Numbered from the stretch's first letter, positions 60,401 to 64,000 are shown. The stretch: 64,000 nt of DNA from Trileptium ribeirensis (GCA_030248225.1 JASANE010020387.1:112501-176500); one strand, 5' to 3'. Program-made: numbers and translations. The notes: generated by a model not told the origin, from the sequence alone.

Positions 60401-60470
60401 GTGTGTGATGATGTATATCGTTGGTATCGGTTCGACCACAACCGCTGCTCAATATGTCTGACTGGCATGC
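17762..60470 (-). CDS. GLG1: Golgi apparatus protein 1 (GLG1), 14 exons, 5' end missing
   Basis: Overview entry for the exons listed separately. Seen: fourteen exons on the minus strand, each bounded by AG and GT, join in one frame to about 1062 residues. The product is a chain of Cys-rich repeats with the recurring pattern CL, then C, then D-x-R-L, then AC-x-x-DI-x-x-x-C, followed by a membrane helix and the tail KRVRRELKDR. Known: GLG1 is a type I Golgi membrane glycoprotein with about 16 such repeats that binds FGFs, acts as E-selectin ligand 1 and affects growth-factor trafficking. The vertebrate protein is near 1180 residues and ends in an almost identical tail. Inference: this is a true one-to-one GLG1 orthologue, because the repeat order matches along its whole length. 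Intron phases are 1,0,0,0,0,0,0,0,0,1,0,0,1. Introns range from about 250 to 7400 bp. The signal peptide and first repeats lie beyond 64000. Confidence 0.95.
19534..19630 (-). CDS. GLG1: GLG1 exon 13 (small)
   Basis: A 97-nt exon, phase 0 start after AATATTTCAG and phase 1 end at AAAG|GTAACA. It codes SSDIRLQPNLRKTCAVEIKQ and then HC and a short charged tail. The D-x-RL-x-P-x-LRK-x-C block corresponds to the same segment of vertebrate GLG1. The one leftover base completes the first codon of exon 14. The hAT copy at 19893-21048 begins only 262 bp upstream of it on the minus strand. Confidence 0.92.
19893..21048 (+). mobile_element. hAT-type non-autonomous element, copy 1
   Basis: The element is 1156 bp. 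It starts CAGGGAATAACCGGAACC and ends with CCGGAATTCCGGTTACTTTCTG. It is flanked by a perfect 8-bp duplication, TATCATAC, at 19885-19892 and 21049-21056. An 8-bp target duplication with CAGGG ends is typical of hAT transposons. The interior aligns along its length with copy 2 at 27078-28211. No transposase frame is visible. Near the right end lie several CCGGAACCGGAATTCCGGTT palindromes. It lies in the intron between GLG1 exons 12 and 13. Confidence 0.92.
21578..22266. repeat. Two-unit tandem duplication, period 360 bp
   Basis: The block beginning CAAAGTAACTTAATAGTTTC at 21578 recurs at 21938. Both units share GGCGCTGTCTG, TTCATTCCTGCGAATTTCAA and CATTCAGCCTTTGTTATT in the same order. The second unit is shorter by small deletions. 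Non-coding, in the intron between GLG1 exons 12 and 13. Confidence 0.85.
22370..24065. repeat. Tandem-duplicated block interrupted by an inserted element
   Basis: Unit 1 (about 22370-22775) contains GAGATAGCATCCAAAATTA, TTACTTTCATTTTCAGTGCTG and TATGTATTCTTTGCCTA. Unit 2 starts at about 22775 with the matching GAGATAGCATTCAAAATCA. It is broken at about 22850 by the element at 22866-23785, then resumes at 23786 with ATTACTTTCATTTTCAATGC and runs to about 24065. The order of events is therefore duplication first, insertion second. Confidence 0.75.
22866..23785. mobile_element. Inverted-repeat element of about 920 bp, class unknown
   Basis: CAGAACGTAGTGAA at 22866-22879 is exactly inverted at 23772-23785. 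Between them is an internal 354-bp tandem duplication (GGAACCATGGGTCGCAG at 22951 and 23305) and, near the right end, TGAAAATCGGTTCAGGCGTT. The target duplication is not clean; AATACTT (left) and ATTACTT (right) are candidates. No protein-coding frame was found. Confidence 0.6.
24140..25140 (+). mobile_element. Element with long imperfect inverted ends, copy B (partial)
   Basis: This aligns with copy A at the left end (CACTGCCTCGGAAGAATGCG, then GTGGAACGATTACGCCTGAT) and in the right interior. There, TTCTCTATTCAGTGGGAATA and CTACTTCCGAAGCAAA match the 35150-35215 stretch of copy A. The right inverted end is not recognisable. An internal 196-bp duplication is specific to this copy. Confidence 0.5.
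24338..24730. repeat. 196-bp tandem duplication
   Basis: AAATATTTTTGGGTTGA at 24338 recurs at 24534. The units share ATCTATCTCTTCAACGAACA and ACCAACAACAAGTTACCATG and are over 90 percent identical by eye. Each unit also contains two copies of a 25-30 bp sub-repeat (GCAAATCAAAAATTTA). It sits inside the left part of the element family copy at 24140-25140. Confidence 0.9.
26115..26207 (-). CDS. GLG1: GLG1 exon 12 (small, in repeat-rich intron)
   Basis: A 93-nt exon of 31 codons, phase 0 to 0, with acceptor ATTTTATTTCAG and donor CAA|GTAAAT. It codes ENILPCLVQYK, LMTPGCKKIIQRRMIEQ. This matches the CL-x-Q-x-K and LM-x-P-x-CK-x-x-I block that follows FDYTLM in vertebrate GLG1. It sits alone between arrays of tandem and hAT repeats, and an annotation that relies on long open frames would miss it. 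Confidence 0.9.
27078..28211 (+). mobile_element. hAT-type non-autonomous element, copy 2
   Basis: The element is 1134 bp. It starts CAGGGAATAACCGGAACCGG and ends GGTTACTCCCTG. It is flanked by a perfect 8-bp duplication, GGCTTTAG, at 27070-27077 and 28212-28219. It is in the same orientation as copy 1 and collinear with it throughout, with roughly 80 percent similarity by eye. The left end has extra GGAACC repeats that copy 1 lacks. Non-coding. Confidence 0.93.
28400..29230. repeat. Diverged tandem array, period about 165 bp, five units
   Basis: The marker GAACCCGATTTCCAAAAT recurs in diverged form at 28518, 28683, 28862 and 29018, and a companion ATACGATGGTTTGGTTAT lies between markers. 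Unit lengths are about 156-179 bp and identity is about 65-75 percent by eye. A related single unit lies near 39430-39640. Confidence 0.7.
32490..32970 (+). repeat. Dispersed repeat, copy 1
   Basis: This stretch matches 62000-62390 in inverse orientation. Shared blocks include AAACGCTGGATCAGGATTTACAATTTTTGGCT and, further on, AAATTTATTAGTAAACCCTATG with CCGAAGCCGAAACTGCCCTG. It is probably an unclassified transposable element. Ends not resolved. Confidence 0.6.
33624..33805 (-). CDS. GLG1: GLG1 exon 11
   Basis: A 182-nt exon that takes two bases of the split codon and ends in phase 0 at a consensus donor, CAG|GTGAGT. It codes KPLECLREHKSELGAMCRKF, then EFTDNRFDYTLMKACRTTI, ALCSEESQ. FDYTLM-x-x-C is conserved in GLG1. 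The acceptor is TTATTTTACAG. A second donor 7 bp further on would fit exon 14 in phase, but exons 12 and 13 remove any need for it. Confidence 0.94.
34290..35545 (+). mobile_element. Element with long imperfect inverted ends, copy A
   Basis: The left segment at about 34317-34455 (ACATTGCGGTAAGAAATTCG through CTATCTTTCACTTTATCA) is inverted at about 35382-35510. The stem is about 130 bp and imperfect. The interior is AT-rich and non-coding. A second copy of the family lies at 24140-25140. The exact outer ends and target duplication were not resolved. It lies in the 3.9-kb intron between GLG1 exons 10 and 11. Confidence 0.6.
34512..34568. repeat. 28-bp direct repeat, two copies
   Basis: The unit GTGATATTTCACTTTCTTAA followed by ATCTT occurs twice in succession. 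It is short and AT-rich, inside element copy A. Confidence 0.85.
36000..36640. repeat. Diverged tandem units of about 150-175 bp
   Basis: Units share GTGAAAAGTAACTCAAAG or its variants, at 36281 and 36603, with a middle unit marked by GGGCGCAGAAGCCGC at about 36453. Each unit contains ACCAAAAACC and CTAAATTTGACCAAAAA blocks in order. GC content is higher than the flanks. Confidence 0.6.
36960..37600. repeat. Tandem array, period about 170 bp, four units
   Basis: The marker AGCAATTTATCCTCTGTATAG recurs in variants at about 37001, 37171, 37338 and 37511. It is followed in three of the four units by a GTGTGCTGCTATTGT-like block and a GGGTCAAAAAGGGTTTTCAA-like block. The same family appears at 62840-63170. 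Confidence 0.75.
37740..37977 (-). CDS. GLG1: GLG1 exon 10
   Basis: A 238-nt exon, phase 0 start after TTTATTCAG and phase 1 end at TCTA|GTACGT. It codes GEIIRCLSQVM, a long polar loop of about 28 residues, then TPGCQKQLRVEYL, DPDVKKRCKEELKKYCS. The C-x-x-QLRVE string matches the vertebrate protein. The loop between CL and the next Cys is longer than usual. One base remains for the first codon shared with exon 11. Confidence 0.94.
37978..41880. other. GLG1 intron between exons 9 and 10
   Basis: A 3.9-kb intron. It contains the 180-bp duplication at 40917-41278 and a single unit related to the 28-29 kb array at about 39430-39640. The rest is unclassified. Exons 9 and 10 join directly in phase and in homology, so no coding exon is expected here. 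Confidence 0.75.
40917..41278. repeat. Near-perfect 180-bp tandem duplication
   Basis: Copy 1 starts at 40917 and copy 2 at 41097, each opening ATGCCGCGAGTGTTGTTGAA. I see only two or three differences, so the duplication is recent. Because 180 is a multiple of three, a minus-strand open frame (41307 to 40912) repeats a 60-residue block. The block has no known motif and the frame is probably a by-product. Confidence 0.95.
41881..41961 (-). CDS. GLG1: GLG1 exon 9
   Basis: An 81-nt exon of 27 codons, phase 0 to 0, between TCTTTTCAG and AAG|GTAACC. It codes KSCGKDVKKHCENL and a short polar loop ending HTK. It joins HAFV of exon 8 to give the C-x-x-DV-x-x-x-C block that follows the FS element in GLG1. 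It joins GEIIRCL of exon 10 directly, so no exon is needed in the 3.9-kb intron between them. Confidence 0.92.
41962..44407. other. GLG1 intron between exons 8 and 9
   Basis: A 2.4-kb intron. A short inverted repeat, CAGAACCTCCAGATCCCCAC to GTGGGGTGTGAGGGCGGGTT, lies at 42628-42676. A 126-codon plus-strand open frame at 43086-43466 has no motif and uses a non-ATG start. No exon-like sequence recognised. Confidence 0.6.
44408..44671 (-). CDS. GLG1: GLG1 exon 8
   Basis: A 264-nt, phase 0 to 0 exon from GTATTTCAG to GTT|GTAAGT. It codes KQCKDAVREF, ESKDVRLNRALSVACKP, IKAFC, DSLDVMQCLLEHK, KCASYVHHFELVSMKDYKFS and HAFV. The H-F-x-L-V-x-MKD-x-x-FS string is strongly conserved in GLG1 and fixes the reading frame. 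It carries more than one full repeat. Confidence 0.95.
45430..45560 (+). repeat. Possible tRNA-derived SINE fragment
   Basis: CCCCGGTTCGAAGCCCCTGGG contains a good RNA polymerase III B box (GGTTCGAAGCC) flanked by complementary CCCC and GGG arms, as in a tRNA T arm. An A-box-like CAGCTAACCTGAGTGG lies about 55 bp upstream. The tail GTAGAAATTTTAGTCC follows. It does not fold as a complete tRNA. It lies in the intron between GLG1 exons 7 and 8. Confidence 0.4.
45652..45813 (-). CDS. GLG1: GLG1 exon 7
   Basis: A 162-nt, phase 0 to 0 exon from TTTTTTAG to AGT|GTATGT. It codes MHERAVSVRLMPQIEDNC, LELASMC and EEIMCLQRNYDKDTMS. The V-R-L-x-P, C, MC and CL elements are in the usual repeat order. The next exon starts with KQCKDAV and closes the loop. 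The surrounding introns hold little structure apart from a SINE-like piece at 45430-45560. Confidence 0.92.
45814..47454. other. GLG1 intron between exons 6 and 7
   Basis: A 1.6-kb AT-rich intron. The stretch around 46820-46900 is GC-richer, with several GGGG runs. I saw no coding sequence and no clear repeat boundary. Confidence 0.5.
47455..47700 (-). CDS. GLG1: GLG1 exon 6, with acidic Asp tract
   Basis: A 246-nt, phase 0 to 0 exon between ATTGTAG and GAG|GTACGT. It codes DAVRLC, a linker, then VLPCLYRHAVL, which corresponds to a well conserved CLYRHA block of GLG1. Directly after it come 18 codons (47565 down to 47512) that read ten Asp, Thr, Asp, Glu and five Asp. The loop then ends in GPQCARE. 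The vertebrate loop here is short and mixed in charge, so the tract is an expansion made of GAT and GAC triplets. The acidic loop faces the lumen if topology is conserved. Confidence 0.94.
47947..48081 (-). CDS. GLG1: GLG1 exon 5
   Basis: A 135-nt, phase 0 to 0 exon between TTTTTGCAG and ACG|GTAAAT. It codes MISCLMDNIESEQ, NDCEQRLLEIQYFMARDF and LDNRLFKACAT. The string CE-x-RLLE-x-QYF-x-x-RD is conserved at the same position in vertebrate GLG1. The final ACAT joins DAVRLC of exon 6, completing a repeat across a 246-bp intron. Confidence 0.94.
48205..48550. repeat. Diverged tandem duplication, period about 161 bp
   Basis: ACAGCCTTTTAGAAAACGTG at about 48254 recurs as ACAGCTGTTTAGAAAACGTG at about 48415. 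In both units it is followed by ATAGCACGAACGGTTGTCGAG or a close variant. It lies in the intron between GLG1 exons 4 and 5. Confidence 0.7.
49190..49460. mobile_element. Relative of the 12-kb foldback element (right end)
   Basis: GGTTTACATTACAATACAAG, then GGTGTCATACTCTTTCACTATTAAATCGTG at 49406-49459, matches the right end of the foldback at 12170-12510 in block order. The C- and G-run interior is also similar (GACCCCTCTCCAGAAAAAATGAGG). The left end was not found. Confidence 0.45.
50338..50766 (-). CDS. Uncharacterised 142-codon open frame in a GLG1 intron
   Basis: An ATG-to-TAA frame of 142 codons on the minus strand. It is the longest frame here that is not part of GLG1. The composition is protein-like: EEMIKISDAAIEFCGILASQ, FWIWRCIQEPQQ, RPKWFNYITDLLKF and YFLLELMDFLLFRKG suggest amphipathic helices, perhaps from a helical-repeat protein. 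I do not recognise the family. It lies between GLG1 exons 4 and 5, near a LINE RNase H remnant. It could be a nested gene, a fragment of a retrocopied gene, or part of a mobile element. No splice signals decide this. Confidence 0.3.
   Translation of the reverse strand: MNRTRSRLHIQKLIYGRNNDAHYKKSHKVLLLTLFMEEMIKISDAAIEFCGILASQPDIYHFWIWRCIQEPQQSRERPKWFNYITDLLKFSKMGVFQQKTLEIVINRLRSGQSNVSNKHKTNFSTYFLLELMDFLLFRKGVL
50895..51015 (-). pseudogene. Retroelement RNase H remnant
   Basis: Read on the minus strand, one frame gives WWVHGHCRLVGKEKINHVTK. This resembles the WVPGHSGI-GNEKADELAK segment of RNase H-like domains in Jockey/I-type LINEs and Pao elements. Stops lie on both sides and no further domain is joined, so it is a fossil fragment. 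Confidence 0.45.
51209..51313 (-). CDS. GLG1: GLG1 exon 4
   Basis: A 105-nt, phase 0 to 0 exon of 35 codons. It runs from the acceptor TTATTTAG to the donor GAT|GTAAGT. It codes QDYRADPVLARDCQVAIDTV followed by a Cys and a short acidic tail. The D-Y-R, C-x-x-A-I-D and V-C elements are the second half of one GLG1 repeat. The next exon supplies the matching SCLMDN start of the following loop. Confidence 0.92.
51618..51830 (-). CDS. GLG1: GLG1 exon 3
   Basis: A 213-nt, phase 0 to 0 exon. It follows the acceptor CTTATTCCAG and codes MSDYRIAPEIVLHC, then EIEDHCGG, GETMHCLMKAME and CTAALRDI. The donor is ATT|GTTAAG, a weaker site than the others. It was chosen because reading on meets a TGA within about 50 nt, and because this cut gives the correct Cys-to-Asp spacing with exon 4. 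A 7.2-kb intron with LINE and foldback elements separates it from exon 2, while only 304 bp separate it from exon 4. Confidence 0.9.
51960..52200 (+). repeat. Dispersed repeat, copy 1
   Basis: GGTGTCGATCTTTCTTG, TATGGAGCTGATAATGTTCT, AAATTAATTGGGCC and AAATTTCTCCATATTTCGTG occur here in order, and in inverse order at 61205-61400. The class is unknown. Confidence 0.65.
52867..53330 (+). pseudogene. LINE reverse transcriptase fragment (CR1/Jockey type)
   Basis: Broken plus-strand frames give LAHIFEQSFLNGCLPK, then KGDPSDHQKYGLISLLSM, then SQHGFFK and IIYIDYAKAFDT. These are the successive conserved blocks of non-LTR reverse transcriptases (KKGDP-x-x-x-NYRPISLL, QHGFR, V-x-LDFSKAFD). Frameshifts and stops separate the blocks. 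The catalytic ADD region and the endonuclease are absent. A related copy lies in the opposite strand at 56880-58110. Confidence 0.85.
54460..55020. mobile_element. 561-bp foldback element with arms of about 225 bp
   Basis: The left arm 54460-54682 and the right arm 54794-55020 are inverted copies at roughly 85 percent identity, separated by a 111-bp loop. Shared blocks include TTTTGGTATTTTTGTGATCC, TTTGGGTCCTGAGGGTCC and CACCATTCGACGCGGCTTGA. Such long inverted arms with no coding capacity mark a foldback or MITE-type DNA element. Transcribed with the intron, it would form a long hairpin. Confidence 0.9.
55124..55292 (-). mobile_element. hAT-family fragment (right end, inverted)
   Basis: On the minus strand this matches the right portion of the two full copies. 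It includes the GAATTCCGGTT palindrome next to a CCATAC sequence, and a distal GCCCTACTTACGTTT segment that is collinear with them. The outer end and left half are missing, so this is a decayed remnant in the intron between GLG1 exons 2 and 3. Confidence 0.6.
55577..56096. mobile_element. hAT-like element of about 520 bp
   Basis: CAGGGGTGCAGTAC at 55577 is inverted at the right end as GTGCTGCACCCCAG (56083-56096), with two mismatches. The flanks CAGTAATT and CAGGAACT agree at six of eight bases, consistent with a decayed 8-bp duplication. The interior repeats palindromic TTAGCCAATTGGCTAAA units and has no coding frame. Confidence 0.65.
56880..58110 (-). pseudogene. LINE reverse transcriptase fragment (CR1/Jockey type), inverted
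   Basis: Read from 58110 downwards, broken frames give LVHIFELSF, KKGDPPDP, NYRPISF, IIYIDYTKGFDTVPHLM, the catalytic-site string KIFADDFKIF and finally SFVRPMLEYPCNVWSPSL. These are reverse transcriptase blocks in the correct order, ending with the RP-x-LEY-x-x-x-VWSP motif typical of CR1 and Jockey. Multiple stops and frameshifts make it non-functional. Foreign-looking DNA at about 57150-57420 separates the ADD block from the C-terminal block. Confidence 0.88.
59038..59405 (-). CDS. GLG1: GLG1 exon 2
   Basis: A 368-nt exon after CATTTTAG, ending in phase 0 at GATCAG|GTATGC. It completes the repeat begun in exon 1 (RVLRCLIQQ), continues with CAEKLLLREQIMARDYKASH and an ACGQEI block, and then TYILLCLENV. 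Before the next Cys (SPDCEDQ) there is an extra loop of about 20 residues rich in Asp, Pro and Ala. The vertebrate protein is shorter at that point. The exon contains no in-frame stop, and both junctions restore the repeat spacing. Confidence 0.93.
59690..59930. repeat. Local tandem duplications (114 bp and 22 bp)
   Basis: The block CGTGGCACTTATACACCTA at about 59710 recurs at about 59820, with surrounding similarity. The unit TTGAAAGTTGTGGTATATAAA then occurs twice in a row at 59884-59930. Upstream side of exon 2, in the short intron between exons 1 and 2. Confidence 0.7.
60164..60470 (-). CDS. GLG1: GLG1 exon 1 of those in window
   Basis: The first coding exon visible, 307 nt, starting in phase 0 after TTTTAG and ending in phase 1 at GAAG|GTTAGT. 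It opens with ACQSDI, the second half of a Cys-rich repeat, and continues through QGEVVECL and CRQQLLRIAEL. It then reaches DDFHLDRPLYYACR, which is nearly identical to the vertebrate GLG1 block at the same place. It ends in EAGE, which joins exon 2 to give AGEGRVLRCL. Because it starts in mid-repeat, at least one further exon must lie upstream. I searched to 64000 and found none. Confidence 0.93.
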
Positions 60471-61204
60471 CTAAAACAGAAGTGTAAATAACAAAACATT
60501 GATTAAATTAAGTTTCCAAATACTGATTGAATACCGTGAACTTCATATAATCACCACACATTTAGAGAAACATAGCCAGAAGAATTTTAATATTCAACCT
60601 TAAAGGGTCAAATAAACAACCTAAAGCCTATAAAACAATTTTAGCCCTCTGTAAACAGCTAGACTGAAAAAAAGACAAATTTTTACTATATTGTTCGCCT
60701 GTGCACAATGGGGACCCAACTACCAACCCGCCCCCATGTTCATGAAATTTTCCACCATATTTTCTCTCATGTCCTCCTCACTCGGGCGAAACAATTATGT
60801 TCAACTCATCCAAAAATTCTTTATGTCTCTGAATTAATGTTTTCTCTGTACGAAATGTTTTCAAACATTAACTATCACTATTTCTAATGATAAAACAACG
60901 TTTTCTAGCCTAAAAATAACTGCAGAACAGCAAATCACATGAAAAATGAAATATTTAGCATTTCAAGCAAAATTTATTCCCCAAGAATGAACAGCCCCAC
61001 TTTTCGGCAGGCTGACGAGCACAGGCCGGATATTGGTGCAAAAATTGAACATTTTAGCTCTCTATAATATTCATAGCGGTAATGACATACCCTACTGAGA
61101 CCAACACAACGAAATAAACTCTTTCCAACTTTATAAGATTAAATAAACATATAACGTTTATATACCTCTTGTAAGCTGGAAACTAAATTAATAAAAATTG
61201 TAAA

Positions 61205-61400
61205 AAACTAATCAATGGCAACACGAAATATGGAGAAATTTACAGACTTAAGCAAGCTGCTCGCTATATATTACGTAACTAACATCAGCAAAAGGCCCAA
61301 TTAATTTCCAGTCGGAGAACATTATCAGCTCCATACGCCTCAAGAAAGATCGACACCTGAAAAACGTATAAACACACTATACAAGTGTTAACACACTATT
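61205..61400 (-). repeat. Dispersed repeat, copy 2 (inverted)
   Basis: Inverse match to 51960-52200 at about 80 percent by eye, with the same four shared blocks. No target duplication was identified. Confidence 0.65.
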
Positions 61401-61578
61401 TCGAAAAATTGATGACAATGCACATATACATAAATCCAAGATTATCTTATGTCACCTAGAACATCAAATATTGACAATTCTGAATCTAACAGTAACCGAA
61501 ATCAGACACACCGAACATGAGCTAGCTCATCATTTTACGGCTGCACATGGCAGAGTAAACTATGAGAACCCAGTGTAT

Positions 61579-61652
61579 CTGGGAGAAACCGGAATTCCGG
61601 TCCACCGAAAATCGTATTCCGGTTGCGGTACCAGCAAAAACCATATCGAACC
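61579..61652 (-). mobile_element. hAT-family solo terminus
   Basis: About 75 bp that match, in reverse, the right terminus of the full copies: a diverged CTGGGAGAAACCGG end, a GGAATTCCGGT palindrome, then ATCGTATTCCGGTTGCGG and AAAAACCATA. Similarity stops inside the element, so only the terminus survives. Confidence 0.65.
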
Positions 61653-61999
61653 GAAAAGTGTTAGTTCAAAATGTACCGCCGGCTAACCAACCGCTCGTTT
61701 ATCTCACTACACTAACAATTCAATAACGCAATATCAGTTATATACCCTTCCTGCCATGTTAAATAAATTATGACGGTCAACGATTTTCATACGCTGCATA
61801 TTTTTAACTCTCGTACTAATATCGAAAAGATCTAACGATTAACATTGGTCCAACCAGCTTAATCACTCGTTATATAAGCATAATATGCTCACATAAAAAT
61901 TCAAGCACCATTAGAGAGCAAGTTCAAATGAACAGATAAGAAATCGGCCGGAATTGATCTAAGGCAATAATAACAGTGTTGTTTTCACACGCGCACAAC

Positions 62000-62390
62000 C
62001 AATGTTTTTTGGGGTCCACAGATGGGTTATGGACCCAAATATTTTTACGTGGACACAGGGTAGTTTCGGCTGCGGAGACATAGGGTCTGCTAATAAATTC
62101 TATTACAAAGTGCAGGCTTTCAGCCGTTTGTGCTTACATTTGTATATAGTTGCTTGCTGCTGGTTTCACGGATGGCCCTCATCGTTTATCCTGGCATGGA
62201 ACAGGCAGAGAATAATTTGTATATTTACAATTATGTAATAATGTCAAATTGCGTTTCGTAATTACCTTCCTTTATTATGTAGAATTTCGTGAAATTCGCG
62301 AGCCAAAAATTGTAAGTCTAGACCCAGCGTTTAAGGTCTGGATCCAGGGTACATTTTGAAAAAACCTGCGTCCAACAAAATTATTTTACC
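62000..62390 (-). repeat. Dispersed repeat, copy 2 (inverted)
   Basis: Inverse match to 32490-32970, with the same block order and about 75-80 percent similarity by eye. It is shorter by internal deletions. A 78-codon plus-strand open frame across it has no recognisable motif. Confidence 0.6.
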
Positions 62391-62839
62391 GATCGCTTAA
62401 ACACAAACTAAGATACTAAATAACAGAAACCGTTTCCAAATATAAGTTCATTGATTAAAGTACATTCTATATCGAATGTGTTTTGAATCATTTTCTAGGT
62501 GTGGATTATGATTGAATTCTGAGTGTATCGAAGAATTCACACTGGGTAGAGTAGCAAATTTTGACAGTGCCCGTTATTTGACAATTTTTGTGTGGCACAC
62601 ATAACTTAACTTCGGCTTGGCTGATTGACTGGCGCGATTGCTGATTCGAATGTTTAAAATCACTATTTGTGTCCCTTTGTTAAACACACAAAAAGAATTC
62701 CAACTTCTTGATTCCGTTAAAGTGGACCGAATGGGCTAGGGTCAGGTCAAAAATAGGCCAGACAAATAAGGATAGGTTGTATCTCGACAAATGGTGCAGA
62801 TAGCTGAGCTAAAATAGGCTCATTTTGTAGGGCTGTGTT

Positions 62840-63170
62840 AGCATGCAGGATTTGGGCCAAAAGGGTTTTCAGTGGGCCCGGTAGGCACAAAATACTCAGA
62901 AACAGCAATATCCTGCAATCACTCAAGTACATAATATTGGCGTTTTTTCATATATTTTAGAACACTGCATCTTCTATATAACTGCACACTGCGTGCTGCT
63001 ATTGTCATTGTTTTTGCTGAACGGTCGGCTCAAAATGGTGTTTTCGATGGGCCCATGAGCCGTAAAATACACGTAAACGGCAAAATCTCCACAACTGCAG
63101 CCACTCCAGCTATAGAGGGTATATTGGTCTCATTTTGTAGAACAAGTCATCCTCTGTATACTTCCACATT
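62840..63170. repeat. Two units of the 170-bp family seen at 37 kb
   Basis: The unit markers GAACACTGCATCTTCTATAT (about 62959) and GAACAAGTCATCCTCTGTAT (about 63138) match the 36960-37600 array in block order. The 63790-63900 flank also resembles 37560-37690, so a longer shared segment was split by the ACAGGGTGTCCGCG element. Confidence 0.65.
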
Positions 63171-63208
63171 GTGAGTCGCAAATATACAGTAAGTACGCGG
63201 GTATATAT

Positions 63209-63789
63209 ACAGGGTGTCCGCGCATATGGCGAAACCATTTTCAAGGATTTTCAAGGATTTTCCAGGATTTTATTTGCTATTTTCTCACATCTCCAATACT
63301 GATCTACGCACCAAATCACCTATCGTTCATTGAAATAGCGCTATAATGTTATAAGTCACAACTCAAAGCCACATTAAGATCAAGTCAGATTACACTACCG
63401 GGATGTTACCAGCATATTTCAGCCGGCCGGATGGGCGTGCTGACTGCTATGCACACTGTTTACATCTCCAATACTGATCTACGCACAAATCACTATCGCT
63501 CATTGAAATAGCGCTATAATGTTATAAGTCACAACTCAAAGCCACATTAAGATAAGTCAGATTACACTACGGGATGTTACAGCATATTACAGCTGGCGGA
63601 TGAGCGTGCTGACTTCTTAACATCATACGATACTCTATTTTGTAACTTGACCAGGATTTTCAGGATCATAACTTTTATTTTCAAGGAAATTCTAATTTTT
63701 GAGACAAATTCAAGGATTTTCAAGGACGATTCTCATTTTCAAGGATTTTCAAGGATTTTTAAGGATTTTCAAGGACGCGGACACCCTGT
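63209..63789. mobile_element. Inverted-repeat element with ACAGGGTGTCCGCG ends
   Basis: ACAGGGTGTCCGCG at 63209-63222 is perfectly inverted at 63776-63789. The match extends into flanking ATATAT on both sides, so a TA target duplication is possible. Each end carries arrays of an 11-bp TTTTCAAGGAT unit in direct orientation. The middle is a 175-bp tandem duplication (ACATCTCCAATACTGATCTA at 63287 and 63462). No coding capacity. Confidence 0.8.
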
Positions 63790-64000
63790 ATATATCTTCT
63801 GAATTGTTCAAGCAACATGGAGGATATTCGGTCATTTTCTAAGTGGCTGCTCCATATTTCGGCGTACGACTTTCCAAATTACATACTCAGCACTCACCTT
63901 TTCGGCGATTTCAAGCAATTATTTCAATTGGCTTCAACAAAGTGTGGGAGTGCCGACAAAACCTGTATCCCTCTGGTGGAGTCATGGGGAAAACTTTGCT
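63790..64000. other. Flank of the right-hand element
   Basis: Continues the repeat family shared with 37560-37690. An AAAAG|GTGAGT donor-like site on the minus strand near 63895 is preceded by stops in all frames and is not treated as an exon. Confidence 0.5.

Larger units (their letters stand above)
60471..63208. other. Sequence upstream of the first visible GLG1 exon
   Basis: Probably a GLG1 intron, because exon 1 of the window starts in mid-repeat. It holds two dispersed repeat copies, a hAT terminus and the 170-bp family units. I looked for a minus-strand exon ending in phase 0 just before the ACQSDI codons and found none, so the next exon is likely beyond 64000. Confidence 0.55.

Noticed and set aside
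63890..64000. Donor-like AAAAG|GTGAGT on the minus strand, a possible further GLG1 exon
   Set aside because: All three frames meet a stop within a few codons upstream, and the sequence belongs to a repeat family also present at 37.6 kb.
1..64000. CRISPR array, operon or phage-like system
   Set aside because: No regularly spaced identical short repeats with unique spacers and no dense prokaryote-like coding. The intron-bearing gene and transposon types are animal.

Overview
This window is AT-rich, intron-rich animal nuclear DNA, probably from an invertebrate. It shows no bacterial-style gene packing. It has one multi-exon gene with GT-AG introns and a dense, varied load of mostly non-autonomous transposable elements. 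I cannot name the species from the sequence.

The only gene I recognise with confidence is GLG1 (Golgi apparatus protein 1; also called MG-160, ESL-1 or cysteine-rich FGF receptor), on the minus strand. Fourteen coding exons can be placed from 60470 down to the stop codon at 17762. They join in frame with consistent intron phases. The joined exons total 3189 nt, or about 1062 residues: a chain of roughly fourteen Cys-rich GLG1 repeats, one C-terminal membrane segment and a short basic cytoplasmic tail. The signal peptide and the first two or so repeats are missing and should lie beyond position 64000. Two exons are easy to miss (26115-26207 and 19534-19630) because they are under 100 nt and sit inside about 15 kb of repeat-rich DNA. 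Exon 6 carries an unusual run of 16 Asp, one Glu and one Thr in a repeat loop.

The GLG1 introns and 3' flank are packed with elements. Two hAT-type non-autonomous copies have perfect 8-bp target duplications (19893-21048 and 27078-28211), with two fragments of the same family elsewhere. A piggyBac-type element with TTAA target sites lies about 220 bp past the GLG1 stop. A 561-bp foldback has arms of about 225 bp (54460-55020), and a 516-520 bp hAT-like element lies at 55577-56096. An element with ACAGGGTGTCCGCG ends lies at 63209-63789. Two opposed, decayed LINE reverse transcriptase fragments lie in one intron. Many short tandem duplications have a period near 160-200 bp, or twice that.

The left 17 kb is gene-poor. 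It holds a decayed Ty3/Gypsy-type reverse transcriptase fragment (about 9455-9760), two inverted-repeat elements (1069-1393 and 12170-12510), a region dense in TTGCAC words (4790-5260), and one possible minus-strand coding exon of an unrecognised gene (3958-4318). I found no convincing RNA genes, CRISPR arrays or previously undescribed multi-gene system. The most useful new content is the GLG1 exon structure and the set of element boundaries.
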